Shown here in pieces: positions 23,141-32,033 of a stretch of DNA of 64,000 nucleotides (position 1 is the stretch's first letter; each line of letters begins with the position of its first letter). This DNA comes from Lewinella sp050633125 (GTDB lineage Bacteria > Bacteroidota > Bacteroidia > Chitinophagales > Saprospiraceae): the NCBI RefSeq assembly GCF_050633125.1, contig NZ_JBOEFX010000021.1, positions 1-64,000 on the forward strand, in the 5' to 3' direction. Under the pieces are notes generated by a model, which worked only from the letters and a program-made list of their open reading frames with translations, searched no databases and was not told the origin of the DNA. Both the position numbers and the translations under genes were made by a program.

Positions 23141-25666
23141 TTACTTACTAAACATCCTGTAAATATACACGACTACGATGAGGCCCAAAAGTAAGAACCC
23201 CGCCCATTGCCAAAACGGTCGCTGGCGAGTAACGCTCAACGGCTCCGTACTTCCTTTTTGTACAAATCCAGCCCAGAAGAAGGGGTGGCTCAGCCAGCTT
23301 TCGTTGGTGGCCATAAACTGTAGTTGGGCTTGTTGTAAGGCTTCGTCTTTGGGCAACTCATTAGCAAGATGATCATAAAAATATTGCATGAGCTGCGCCG
23401 AGGCTCTATCGCTTATTTTCCAATGGGTCGTCACCATGCTTTGTGCACCAGCGGCGATAAACGCACGCTCTAGGCCTACAATACCTTCCCCGGCCTGCCA
23501 TTCTCCCAAGCCGGTTTCGCAGGCGCTTAGCACTACCAGTTCGGCGGCAATAGGCAGTTGGTATATTTCCTCTACCTCTAACTGGTAGTCAGCGGTGTCG
23601 CTTTCGGCGAAAGTCAGAAAACTGAAGTCGCCGTGAGTGCTGTTGGCCACTGCGTGAGTCGCCAAATGAAGGATGGAATAATCAGGAGCAAGCGTCCGAA
23701 ATACTTCTAGCCGAGCAGCATCACCAATAAAGGCATCACAAGGAAATTTCCCGGTTAGATAGGCAACTTCTGCTGCATTTTCATGCAAAGGGCCGGCAGA
23801 ACGGGTACCATCTCCTCGTAAATAACCCGCCTTAAATCTTGGAGCAAATGCCAGAATTGCCTGTCGTGACGCAACCATGCTTGAGGCTTTTTCATTCAGG
23901 TAACTTTCGAGCGTGTAGCGATAATTGAAGCTGTAGCTACGGATAGCAAATGGCCATAAGTTCAAAGACAAATCTCCTGTGGCACCTTGTTGCAAAAGCA
24001 GCGAAAAAGGCAGATATGACAAGGCCCCATCCGGCAGCAGCAACAGCCTTGATGTTGCAATACCCTCAATCGGCTGCAACAACAACTGGTACAGCTCATG
24101 ACTAATCGTAGCCAAAACCTGAAGGTCCTCCGCGCTAGCCTCACTCGGATGATCGTGAATACTTGCACGCAATTGCCCAACCAGCTCCACTAAACGCCTC
24201 TCGCCAAAGGGGATTTTCTTAAAAACAACACCGCTATCACTTAGCCCCAGCAAGAACAGCGCTTCCTCTATTGAGTAAAAAGCTACCAGTGTTTGCTGAT
24301 TTTGCCGAAGTCTAGTTTGTAATGCCTTTGAGTCAAGGGCAACTTCGTCCCAAAGTGCTGGTTGATTTTGCCCAACACGAAGTTGCGCACGCAACTGAAT
24401 ATTTTTGTTCTGCTCCAGCACCTCCAGTGCTTCAAAAAAGTAGCTGACCTCCTTGGTTTGCTGATAAGCCTCCTGAAGAATAGCCAAGGAAAAACGTTGA
24501 CTAAAGTCTTCTATGCCAGCACTGGTTTGAATATCACGGAGATGAATGAGCTGCTCTCGGTAAGCATAATGGTGCCGGCGGGCCAGCCGATCCGTTCGCA
24601 GCGCTTGATGTAACAAGTCGCGCGCTTGCTTCTCAACCAGAAAATGCTGAAAGAAATTACCGGAAAGACTTGCATAAAGATCGGCCAACCGGAGATCTCG
24701 ATTGGGATCATTGGGCCCCACGGCGTTCACTTGTTCCTCCAACAATGCTTGCCCCTCGCGGTATCGCCCCTGTGTTTGGTAGCAGAGGGCCAAATCTCGC
24801 TTAAGTTCCTCCTGTTCAAAAGTAAGCCCCCTTGCTAATTGCNNAAAATGTTCGGCACTGTCCATCTGCCCTAGTCCATAAAGGATATTCCCATACAAAG
24901 CCTGAAGCGCTGGCAATTGTTGATCACTAATTTCTCGTGGGGATGTACCCTCCAGCAAGGTTTTAGCCAGTTTTTCCGCCCTCTCAATATTGCCATGGTG
25001 ATAGAAGAAATGTAACCGAAACAACTGAAAACGGTAATAATTCTCGTCGCTTACCGCTGGATTCTGGATGATCTGTGCCGCTTCCTGCATCCTCCTACTC
25101 GCTTGTTGCTCCTTTCCGGTACGGTCTTTTAGGTCTGCGAGGCGAATCAAGTTACTGACCAAGACCTCCTCGTGGTGCTCAATTTGTTGCCTTAACGGAA
25201 TCGTTTCGAGATGTTCGCAAATTTTTTCCCGCAAGGAAATAGCTGTTTCATACTGTCCGGTATAGAGGTCTAAGAGGAAAGCGTACTGGTCCATTTGTGG
25301 TAAAACAGCTATCGAATATTCCGGATAATACCGCCGAACAAGCTGCATACTGCTATCTATATGTTGAAAAGCAGCAGGGAAATCATTCTGTTTTTGATAA
25401 ACCTGAGAAGCCAGCAGAAAGACCTCTGAACGAAAGATATCCGTTGACAAGCCTGGTGGTAATTCAACACGCAGCATCTTTACAAGATCAGTTAGAATAT
25501 CCGACCTCGTTGCTTGATCCACTTGCATAGACAGGGTCTGAAGGTGCGCGCGTTCTGCTTGTAACGCAGCCTGCTGCCCAACTAACCCTCCACCAATACA
25601 AGAAAACAATAGCCAGAAAAAGAGAAGACTTTTAATAACCGCCTGATAATTGGTAAAAGCAAACAA
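23141..25666 (-). CDS. TPR-CHAT protein (caspase-like), membrane anchored
   Basis: An 841-residue protein. A hydrophobic N-terminal segment (LLFFWLLFSCIGGGLVG) could be a signal or anchor; residues ~30-420 are helical with TPR rhythm (YGNILYGLGQMDSAEHF, ALCYQTQGRYREGQALL). The CHAT domain occupies ~520-800 with the catalytic pair His671 (LHLATH) and Cys716 (LSACETG), followed by GEGIVGLERAFIAAGAQSMV. A membrane helix closes the protein (AGFLLLGLIVVVYIY). Two Ns at 24843-24844 fall in one codon, so local length is unsure. CHAT proteases are caspase relatives; in TPR-CHAT form they cleave effectors in some defence systems, but no effector gene is adjacent. It lies 16 bases after mvaS. Confidence 0.87.
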   Translation of the reverse strand: MFAFTNYQAVIKSLLFFWLLFSCIGGGLVGQQAALQAERAHLQTLSMQVDQATRSDILTDLVKMLRVELPPGLSTDIFRSEVFLLASQVYQKQNDFPAAFQHIDSSMQLVRRYYPEYSIAVLPQMDQYAFLLDLYTGQYETAISLREKICEHLETIPLRQQIEHHEEVLVSNLIRLADLKDRTGKEQQASRRMQEAAQIIQNPAVSDENYYRFQLFRLHFFYHHGNIERAEKLAKTLLEGTSPREISDQQLPALQALYGNILYGLGQMDSAEHFXQLARGLTFEQEELKRDLALCYQTQGRYREGQALLEEQVNAVGPNDPNRDLRLADLYASLSGNFFQHFLVEKQARDLLHQALRTDRLARRHHYAYREQLIHLRDIQTSAGIEDFSQRFSLAILQEAYQQTKEVSYFFEALEVLEQNKNIQLRAQLRVGQNQPALWDEVALDSKALQTRLRQNQQTLVAFYSIEEALFLLGLSDSGVVFKKIPFGERRLVELVGQLRASIHDHPSEASAEDLQVLATISHELYQLLLQPIEGIATSRLLLLPDGALSYLPFSLLLQQGATGDLSLNLWPFAIRSYSFNYRYTLESYLNEKASSMVASRQAILAFAPRFKAGYLRGDGTRSAGPLHENAAEVAYLTGKFPCDAFIGDAARLEVFRTLAPDYSILHLATHAVANSTHGDFSFLTFAESDTADYQLEVEEIYQLPIAAELVVLSACETGLGEWQAGEGIVGLERAFIAAGAQSMVTTHWKISDRASAQLMQYFYDHLANELPKDEALQQAQLQFMATNESWLSHPFFWAGFVQKGSTEPLSVTRQRPFWQWAGFLLLGLIVVVYIYRMFSK

Positions 25667-25682
25667 TAGATAAAGGAATTAA

Positions 25683-27212
25683 TCAAGAAGGCCGCATAGC
25701 TTCCTTGCTGGCTGGGATAAAGTACTCCCGTTTGCCGTCTTCAGTGATATTTGTTTGCCGAAAATACGAAGAACGCTTCACAACCGGGCTATCGAGCGCT
25801 TGGCGATGCAATTGTTCATAAGTAGCATAATCAATGGCGGTCCGTTCAGCAAGGCGTTGCCGCAATTTAAAGCCTTGCACCACCTGCTCCCATCCTGTTT
25901 GCAAGCGCCCTTGAAAGACCTTACTCTTGGAACCACTGCCATAGGCGAAAAACCCAAATACGGCATCAGGCGATAAATTATTTTGCTCCAATCCTGCTTC
26001 GAGCGTGCCCAACAAGGCCAAGAAAACCGACCCAGCGTACATATTACCTACTTGGCCTGATGCTTCTTCGCTGGGGGCTATACGTTCTGCAACAAAGCTT
26101 CGGTAGAGTGGTGTTTTGGTTACTGCTCTCCAAAAACCGGTGAGGGCTTTTTGATAAACAACTTCGTCTTCGAAATCAGTGGATTGTGGCAACTCCAAGC
26201 CTATTTGCTCAGCCAAAGCAGCTGCTTGCGCTGTTTGCTGTGTTTCCTGCCAGAAGATTTCACCAAACATTCTTCGCGCCTGAAAGGCATAAGGAAGGTG
26301 AAAAACGAGCCGATCCCATTGAATTGCCGTAGGCTCACCATTTACCGCATTAGTTTCGTGGCGGTAATTGATCAAGGCATCCTTGATGCGCTCCTGGTAA
26401 CAATCATTAGAATAAGGGCCATCAAAAACAGGCGTATCCTTGTGTAAAGTCAAGAGTTGTTCATTACTATCCAGTACTCCTTTTACCTCAATACCATTCT
26501 GTAGTTGTTGTGTAAGTTGTTCAACATCAACATAGTTGCGGCTGGCAAGCTGAAGCGCTTCTGCGATCACATCACTTTTCTTTACCTGGCGCAATGGCTT
26601 GTAAAAATCATAGACTGCCCGGGTGCTTACGCCCCAATCCGGATCGATAGCCAAGAGGCGAGGATGACGTTTCACCAAGGTGGCGATAGCACCAGCACCC
26701 TGCGTGTATTCACCGGTTGATCCTAGTTCGTACTTGGCGTTATCAGCAGCGACAACAATCCCTAAACGGCCCTCTTTTGCCCTTACCCAATCAAGCGTGT
26801 TTTGCAAAGCATCAACAGCACCAATACAAGCAAAAGTCAAATCGACTACGTCACAATTGAGGAAACAGTCTGGACCATAAATTGGCGTAAAATAGGCTTG
26901 CAACATCTGTAGTGCATAGGTCGCCGTGGGTTTTGCGCCATCAATCGCGCTCTCTGTCCCTAGGTACATACGACCGATCTGCTGAGGGCGGAGGTCATTT
27001 TTTTCAATGAGCTCACGTACAGCATTGGCCATCATGGTAGCGGCATCTTCGCCAACATCAGGAATAGCCATAGCTGTTAATCCCAAACCTTTGTTCAACT
27101 TAGCGTATTCGATGCCCCGGGCATCCGCCAAAGTAGCAATCGGTAGGTACACCTCGGGGATATAAGCTGCCAAATCATCAATACCTGCGGGAATCTGCTC
27201 GTACTTCTCCAT
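25683..27212 (-). CDS. mvaS: Hydroxymethylglutaryl-CoA synthase
   Basis: Condenses acetoacetyl-CoA and acetyl-CoA to HMG-CoA. The catalytic triad is visible: Glu87 (GTESAIDGAKP), Cys129 (VDLTFACIGAVDAL) and His305 (LVFHLPYAFQARRMF). At 509 residues it is much longer than the ~390-residue Gram-positive enzymes, with extra sequence between Cys and His and at the C-terminus. A -7 box (27235-27242) sits upstream. First gene of a four-gene minus-strand unit with CHAT, CYTH and mevalonate kinase genes. Confidence 0.93.
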   Translation of the reverse strand: MEKYEQIPAGIDDLAAYIPEVYLPIATLADARGIEYAKLNKGLGLTAMAIPDVGEDAATMMANAVRELIEKNDLRPQQIGRMYLGTESAIDGAKPTATYALQMLQAYFTPIYGPDCFLNCDVVDLTFACIGAVDALQNTLDWVRAKEGRLGIVVAADNAKYELGSTGEYTQGAGAIATLVKRHPRLLAIDPDWGVSTRAVYDFYKPLRQVKKSDVIAEALQLASRNYVDVEQLTQQLQNGIEVKGVLDSNEQLLTLHKDTPVFDGPYSNDCYQERIKDALINYRHETNAVNGEPTAIQWDRLVFHLPYAFQARRMFGEIFWQETQQTAQAAALAEQIGLELPQSTDFEDEVVYQKALTGFWRAVTKTPLYRSFVAERIAPSEEASGQVGNMYAGSVFLALLGTLEAGLEQNNLSPDAVFGFFAYGSGSKSKVFQGRLQTGWEQVVQGFKLRQRLAERTAIDYATYEQLHRQALDSPVVKRSSYFRQTNITEDGKREYFIPASKEAMRPS

Positions 27213-27234
27213 GATAATTATCCTGATAAAAAGT

Positions 27235-27242
27235 CAAAATTA
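27235..27242 (-). promoter_or_regulatory. TAnnTTTG -7 box for the mvaS unit
   Basis: TAATTTTG on the minus strand, 22 bases upstream of the ATG; predicted start near 27228. The rest of the 304-base gap to yaaA (27213-27516) shows nothing beyond this and the yaaA box. Confidence 0.45.
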
Positions 27243-27488
27243 ACAGGAACCAAACAAAAAGGAATGCCTTCGGTTCATAAACAGCAATTGCTAGCTGTTC
27301 TTAATTACGATTCCTGAAAACACAAAACTCCACATATAACACTAAAAATCAAAAACTTACTCCCTCACCCCACTAGATGTATAGTATGCAATTAGGAACG
27401 ATTAAACAGCAGTCTCCAATAGGAAACCTCCAACTTTACTCAACCCCCAACGTTTTTTCTTGTTTCAAATAAATTGACGACTAAGTAC

Positions 27489-27496
27489 TAAATTTG
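27489..27496 (+). promoter_or_regulatory. TAnnTTTG -7 box for yaaA
   Basis: TAAATTTG followed by CG, 20 bases before ATG 27517. No well-spaced TTG at -33. Confidence 0.45.
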
Positions 27497-27516
27497 CGTT
27501 CCAGAAAATTAACAGC

Positions 27517-28278
27517 ATGATTATTCTTCTTTCTCCTGCAAAAACATTGGATGAAACCCCTGTACATGGTATCCCTCACACGGAACCTCGATTACTTCCT
27601 CAAAGTGCACAATTGATTAAAAACTTGCGCCGGAAGTCGGTTGCAGACTTGCAGGGCTTGATGAAGATTAGCGAAAAGCTAGCAGTGCTTAATAAAGGAC
27701 GTTACAAAACGTATTCGGAAACCTTTACCGAAGAAAATGCCAAGCCAGCAGCACTCATGTTCAAAGGTGATGTTTATACGGGATTGGAAGCCAACAACTT
27801 CACGGATAAAGAGTTGGCTTTTGCCCAAGAGCATATACGTATTCTCTCTGGCTTGTATGGTTTGCTACGCCCACTGGACTTGATCCAACCCTACCGATTG
27901 GAGATGGGTACTTCCCTTAAGTTGGGTCGCAAAAAAAACCTTTACGAATTCTGGGGTGATCAAATTACAGAATTGGTTCAACAAGATCTAGATAATGTAA
28001 CAGGTGATACCGTCTTGAATCTCGCTTCACAGGAATATTTTCAAGCTGTAAAGACTGCTAAACTTAAGGGGAGGCTGATCAACATTCACTTCAAAGAAAA
28101 TCGTGATGGCAAATTAAAGGTGATCTCCTTCAATGCCAAGAAGGCCCGCGGCAAAATGGCACAACTCATCGTCAAAGAACAAATCACCGAAGCCGAACAA
28201 ATCAAGGAACTCGTCGCCGACGATTACATTTATCAGAAGGAAGGTTCTACGGATTCCGACTGGTTATTTGTGAAATAG
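27517..28278 (+). CDS. yaaA: Peroxide stress protein YaaA (DUF328)
   Basis: A 253-residue YaaA/DUF328 protein. The family opening MIILLSPAKTLDE is exact, with KGDVYTGL, ILSGLYGLLRPLDLIQPYRL and NLASQEYF further on, and a basic C-terminal region (FNAKKARGKMAQ). In E. coli YaaA lowers free intracellular iron and so limits damage during peroxide stress; the fold binds DNA. Cytoplasmic, single gene. The nearby flavin oxidase would be a peroxide source, but there is no operon link. Confidence 0.95.
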   Translation: MIILLSPAKTLDETPVHGIPHTEPRLLPQSAQLIKNLRRKSVADLQGLMKISEKLAVLNKGRYKTYSETFTEENAKPAALMFKGDVYTGLEANNFTDKELAFAQEHIRILSGLYGLLRPLDLIQPYRLEMGTSLKLGRKKNLYEFWGDQITELVQQDLDNVTGDTVLNLASQEYFQAVKTAKLKGRLINIHFKENRDGKLKVISFNAKKARGKMAQLIVKEQITEAEQIKELVADDYIYQKEGSTDSDWLFVK

Positions 28279-28315
28279 CCTGGTGCTTTAAGTCGGAAAA
28301 GGAAGGCTATTTCAC
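28270..28315 (+). terminator. Hairpin spanning the yaaA stop codon
   Basis: GTGAAATAGCC (28270-28280) pairs exactly with GGCTATTTCAC (28305-28315); the TAG stop lies in the left arm. There is no U-run, so it is either a mRNA 3'-end stabiliser or a factor-dependent stop. The pnkp stop at 63132 has a similar layout. Confidence 0.5.
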
Positions 28316-28392
28316 AGCTACTAATATTCCTCGTTCAAACAACCTTCTTACTTATCTTTTGCTCTTTATGCTGCATTGAGAGCATATTTAGG

Positions 28393-28535
28393 ACTTGTTC
28401 CTGCTGCGAATCAAGGCTTTACGAACCTGACTTCGCCGCGAAATACTCGTTTAGCCCGCTAAACTCGAATTTCGCAGCTTCGCCAGAACCGCAACTCCTT
28501 GATTCTCGCTACGAAACCGTCCAAAACAAGCTCTG
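28393..28535. repeat. Nested imperfect inverted repeat in the yaaA-bamD gap
   Basis: Inner arms 28438-28454 and 28459-28475 match at 14 of 17 positions around a 4-base loop (GCGAAAT...ATTTCGC). Outer arms contain GAATCAAGG against CCTTGATTC and ACTTGTT against AACAAGC. The 316-base gap (28279-28594) has no gene. The nested fold suggests a MITE-like or structured RNA element. Confidence 0.5.
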
Positions 28536-28579
28536 AGAATAAATTCCGCCCTAAACCTAGCTAATTCCTTGAAAATCCG

Positions 28580-28587
28580 TAATTTTG
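28580..28587 (+). promoter_or_regulatory. TAnnTTTG box immediately before bamD
   Basis: TAATTTTG followed by CGC, only 7 bases before ATG 28595. If used, the mRNA would be almost leaderless. Confidence 0.35.
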
Positions 28588-28594
28588 CGCTTCT

Positions 28595-29413
28595 ATGAAA
28601 AATAGCTTATTAATAAGTTTATCCGCTGTTCTGCTTCTTATGCTTACAACTGCTTGCAAAAGCGAGTTTGAGCGTATCCGTACGAGTGGTGACCCTACTG
28701 AAATTCTCGCCAAGGCTGATGCCTATTACGACGCAGAAGAATACCTCAAAGCACAGACTTTGTACGAATTGGTTATTAGTAGCTTCCGGGGCCGCCCAGA
28801 AGCTGAAACCATTTCCTACAAGTATGCTTACACCTACTACAATCTGGAGCAATACATTCTCGCAGCTTATTACTTCAAAAACTTTTCGTCTACCTACGGG
28901 GCTAGTCAGTACCAGGAGGAAGCGCAGTTTATGCATGCTTACAGCAACTATAAACTGTCACCGACTTTCCGGTTGGATCAATCCTATTCCTTGACTGCCA
29001 TTGAGGCTTTTGAAGAATTTGCCAATCAGCACCCCGCTAGCGAAAGGGTAGCAGAATGCAACACCCTTATTGACGAAATGCGTAAGAAACTGGAAGTAAA
29101 AGACTTCGAAGCAGCAGTATTGTACTTCGACCTTCAACAATACCAGGCAGCTATACGTTCTTTTGAAAACCTTTTGATTGAATTTCCGGATACTAAGAAG
29201 GCCGAAGAAATTCGTTATAAGATTGTTCGTTCCGCTTACCTGCTTGCACAAAACAGTTTTGTCGAAAAGCAAGAAGAGCGCTACAATGATATGTTAAAGC
29301 GAGCCGAAATCTATCTAGCCCGTTACCGCAGTAGCGAAAATGCAGTAGAGGTACAGAAAATGATTGACGGAGCTCAAAATCGATTAACACAACTGGAATA
29401 TGTCAGATATTAA
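28595..29413 (+). CDS. bamD: Outer membrane protein assembly factor BamD
   Basis: Lipoprotein of the BAM complex that folds outer-membrane beta-barrels. Signal and lipobox are clear (LLLMLTTAC, cysteine near residue 21). The mature part is five TPR-like units: AKADAYYDAEEYLKAQTLY, YKYAYTYYNLEQYILAAYYF, the HPASERVAECNTLIDEMRKK helix typical of BamD, then LYFDLQQYQAAIRSFENLL. Length 272 fits. Its last 14 bases overlap the start of the omega-subunit gene, so they are translationally coupled. First gene of the conserved bamD/omega/coaBC/porD row. Confidence 0.93.
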   Translation: MKNSLLISLSAVLLLMLTTACKSEFERIRTSGDPTEILAKADAYYDAEEYLKAQTLYELVISSFRGRPEAETISYKYAYTYYNLEQYILAAYYFKNFSSTYGASQYQEEAQFMHAYSNYKLSPTFRLDQSYSLTAIEAFEEFANQHPASERVAECNTLIDEMRKKLEVKDFEAAVLYFDLQQYQAAIRSFENLLIEFPDTKKAEEIRYKIVRSAYLLAQNSFVEKQEERYNDMLKRAEIYLARYRSSENAVEVQKMIDGAQNRLTQLEYVRY

Positions 29414-29741
29414 GAACAAAGTGCAGGGGCTTGATCCTAACGTTCGCGCACGCGATGTACACGGATTGGCAAGCAAAACAGAGAACATCTACGAGACGCT
29501 CAACATCATATCGAAGCGTGCACGTCAGTTGGCTGTTGACCTCAAGCATGAGCTAAACACGAAACTCGAAGAGTTTGCGGTTTCTTCTGATACCATCGAA
29601 GAAATTACCGAGAACAAAGAGCAAATCGAAATCTCTAAATTCTACGAGCGCTTACCGAACCCGGTAATCATTGCTACGGAAGAATACCTCAACGATGAGT
29701 TGTACCACCGGTATAACGACAAAAAGAACGTGGAAGAGTAA
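29400..29741 (+). CDS. rpoZ: RNA polymerase omega subunit, Bacteroidota type
   Basis: A 113-residue protein with the RPB6/omega signature: NIYETLNIISKRARQLAVDL, then a linker and FYERLPNPVIIATEEYLND. Omega helps assembly of RNA polymerase by latching the beta-prime subunit. The Bacteroidota form is divergent and often filed as hypothetical; location between bamD and coaBC is its usual place. It overlaps bamD by 14 bases. Confidence 0.85.
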   Translation: MSDIKNKVQGLDPNVRARDVHGLASKTENIYETLNIISKRARQLAVDLKHELNTKLEEFAVSSDTIEEITENKEQIEISKFYERLPNPVIIATEEYLNDELYHRYNDKKNVEE

Positions 29742-29819
29742 AATCTTTCAGGTCTTATAACGCTTTAAATCAGTGCAGTCGACAGGGTATTTCCATCCTT
29801 GTCGACTGTTCTTGCTTAT

Positions 29820-31028
29820 ATGAAAGAGATAAAAGGCAAAAAAATAGTACTCGGAATTAGCGGTAGTATCGCGGCCTACAAGGCAGTGGTACTCACTCGC
29901 TTGTTGGTAAAAGCAGGTGCGGAAGTACAAGTACTGATGACGCCTGCAGCTACCAAGTTTGTTCAACCGCTGACCTTTGCCACGCTCAGTAAAAGGCCTG
30001 TTTTTACGGAAGTGACCGCTGGCGAAGCCTGGAACAACCACGTAGAATTAGGCCTTTGGGCTGACGCTATGCTGGTAGCTCCTGCTACGGCCAATACCTT
30101 AGCTCGCCTTGCCAACGGCATTTGCGACAATATCATTTCGGCGGTTTACCTTTCTGCTCGCTGTCCTGTATTTGTAGCTCCTGCCATGGATGTAGACATG
30201 TGGCACCATCCTAGTACTCAAAGAAACATCGACCTTTTAGCCACCTATGGCAATCATCTAATCCCTGTGGGAAACGGTGAACTAGCCAGTGGCCTCGTTG
30301 GAGAAGGGCGCCTTGCAGAACCAGAGCATATTGTCGATTACCTGGGGCGCTTTTTTGGCAAAAGCCAACTGCTCAAAGGGCAAAAAATACTCATCACTGC
30401 TGGCCCCACTTACGAAGGCATTGACCCTGTACGATTTATAGGTAACCGTTCTTCCGGAAAAATGGGTGTTGCCCTCGCACAAGCAATCCTTCAACAGGGA
30501 GGAGAAGTAATACTGGTCCTCGGCCCTTCTGCACTTAAGCCAGAAGGAGAAGGCCTTCAGCTTATCCGAGTAGAATCTGCGCAGGAAATGTATGATGCCG
30601 CAGTATCCGCTTTCCCCGATTGCCAGGCCGGTATTATGGCGGCAGCCGTTGCCGATTACCGTCCGGTGAATATGGCAACTGAGAAAATCAAAAAATCCGA
30701 TGACAGGATGACCATCGAACTGGTCAAAAATCCGGATATCGCGGCCCAGCTTGGTCGCCAAAAGCAGACACACCAGCGCCTCATTGGCTTTGCCTTGGAA
30801 ACAACCCAGGGGGAAGCTAATGCCAAAAGTAAGTTGGCTCGCAAAAATCTCGACTTCATAGTATTGAACTCCCTGCAAGATTCCGGTGCCGGGTTTGGTG
30901 TGGATACCAACAAGGTTAGTATCTTCAGTTCGGACAATAAAGTTTACCATTTTGAGTTAAAAACCAAGGACGCTGTTGCCCAAGACATTGTCGCAACCAC
31001 CTTACTCGACATTAAGTCTAAAGACTAA
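29820..31028 (+). CDS. coaBC: Bifunctional phosphopantothenoylcysteine decarboxylase/phosphopantothenate-cysteine ligase
   Basis: Two consecutive steps of coenzyme A synthesis. The N-terminal flavoprotein half (CoaC) begins KKIVLGISGSIAAYKA, with VAPATANTLARLANGICDN and the PAMDVDMW segment; the C-terminal ligase half (CoaB) has ILITAGPTYEGIDPVRFIGN, RSSGKMG and AAVADYRP. An open TTG at 29799 precedes ATG 29820; ATG is chosen. It follows the omega gene by 78 bases in the conserved row. Confidence 0.95.
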   Translation: MKEIKGKKIVLGISGSIAAYKAVVLTRLLVKAGAEVQVLMTPAATKFVQPLTFATLSKRPVFTEVTAGEAWNNHVELGLWADAMLVAPATANTLARLANGICDNIISAVYLSARCPVFVAPAMDVDMWHHPSTQRNIDLLATYGNHLIPVGNGELASGLVGEGRLAEPEHIVDYLGRFFGKSQLLKGQKILITAGPTYEGIDPVRFIGNRSSGKMGVALAQAILQQGGEVILVLGPSALKPEGEGLQLIRVESAQEMYDAAVSAFPDCQAGIMAAAVADYRPVNMATEKIKKSDDRMTIELVKNPDIAAQLGRQKQTHQRLIGFALETTQGEANAKSKLARKNLDFIVLNSLQDSGAGFGVDTNKVSIFSSDNKVYHFELKTKDAVAQDIVATTLLDIKSKD

Positions 31029-31037
31029 AAATACAAC

Positions 31038-31946
31038 ATGAGAAATTGGATACTTTTGGCCTTCCTCCTGGGCTTTACCGGCCTTGTACAGGCACAAGAA
31101 CTAAATGCTACTGTAAAGGTTAATTATCAGCAGGTGCAATTGGTAGACCCCAGCGTCTTTGCTACATTGGAACAGGCTGTTACCGAATTCATCAACCAAA
31201 AATGGACCGATGACATCTACGACCTAGATGAGCGTATTGACTGTAATTTTATCCTGACGCTCCAAAAGGAAGTTTCCGCTACAAGTTTCGAAATGAATTT
31301 GGCGATACAATCTTCTCGCCCCATTTTTGGTACAGACCAAAACACTCCCCTGCTTAATACCATCGACGCTTACGTAACGTTCGACTATGAGCAATACCAG
31401 CCATTGCAGTTTAGCGAAAACCGCTTTGACAACAACCTGACTTCTATACTCGCTTTTTATATTAATGTTATTCTAGGGATGGATTACGACTCCTTCTCTC
31501 CTACAGGCGGTGAGCCTTTTTTCCAAAAGGCGCAGGAGATTGTCAACAATGTCCCTTCAGGCCTTTATGGTACTTACCTTGGTTGGTCATCTACGGATGC
31601 CAGTAACAGCCGAGGCAGCCGAAACCGCTACTGGATTATGGAAAATTTCCTTTCGCCAAGAATGAAGCCGTTGCGCCTTGGCATGTATCAATATCACCGC
31701 CTTGGCCTCGATATGATGACGCAGGATATTGTACAGGCCCGAGCGGCGATTGCCGAAGTGATCAGCACCCTTGGCCAGGTAGACCAGTCCTACCCAAATG
31801 CTATTCTTACCCAGCTTTTCCTCAATGCGAAACGCGAAGAAGTTATCGAATTATTCCGGCGCGGTACCAATACGGAACGAACAACAGTACGGCAGGTAAT
31901 GACCAGAGTGGACCCCGCTAATGGTGCAGATTACCGAAGTCTTTAA
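31038..31946 (+). CDS. porD: DUF4835 protein, type IX secretion component PorD
   Basis: A 302-residue exported protein (signal LLAFLLGFTGLVQA, cut before QELNATV). DUF4835 landmarks are LNATVKVNYQQVQ, WTDDIYDLDERIDCNFILT, YVTFDYEQYQPLQFSENRFD and LAFYINVILGMDYDSFSPTG. DUF4835/PorD has been linked genetically to type IX secretion in Porphyromonas. It follows coaBC by 9 bases, the usual order in the phylum. Probably periplasmic. Confidence 0.88.
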   Translation: MRNWILLAFLLGFTGLVQAQELNATVKVNYQQVQLVDPSVFATLEQAVTEFINQKWTDDIYDLDERIDCNFILTLQKEVSATSFEMNLAIQSSRPIFGTDQNTPLLNTIDAYVTFDYEQYQPLQFSENRFDNNLTSILAFYINVILGMDYDSFSPTGGEPFFQKAQEIVNNVPSGLYGTYLGWSSTDASNSRGSRNRYWIMENFLSPRMKPLRLGMYQYHRLGLDMMTQDIVQARAAIAEVISTLGQVDQSYPNAILTQLFLNAKREEVIELFRRGTNTERTTVRQVMTRVDPANGADYRSL

Positions 31947-32001
31947 ACCAAAGCCTTAGCTGGACCTTCAGCATTTTACCGAAAGTCCGGTTTAAGAAAA
32001 A

Positions 32002-32027
32002 TCGCAATTTATTTTCTGCGCAATACT
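32002..32027 (+). promoter_or_regulatory. (G/T)CGCA-N10-TGCGC dyad followed by AATACT
   Basis: TCGCA (32002-32006) and TGCGC (32017-32021) with ten T-rich bases between, then AATACT, 7 bases before ATG 32034. The copy at 9390 is identical over TTTATTTTCTGCGCAATACT. Confidence 0.4.
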
Positions 32028-32033
32028 TCGTAT

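Noticed and set aside
23141..25666. CHAT protein as part of a gasdermin or type III-E CRISPR defence system
   Set aside because: No gasdermin-like, Cas or other effector gene is adjacent; the neighbours are mevalonate genes.
30282..30950. 222-codon minus-strand frame
   Set aside because: Shadow of coaBC; the plus-strand protein matches both CoaC and CoaB motifs throughout.
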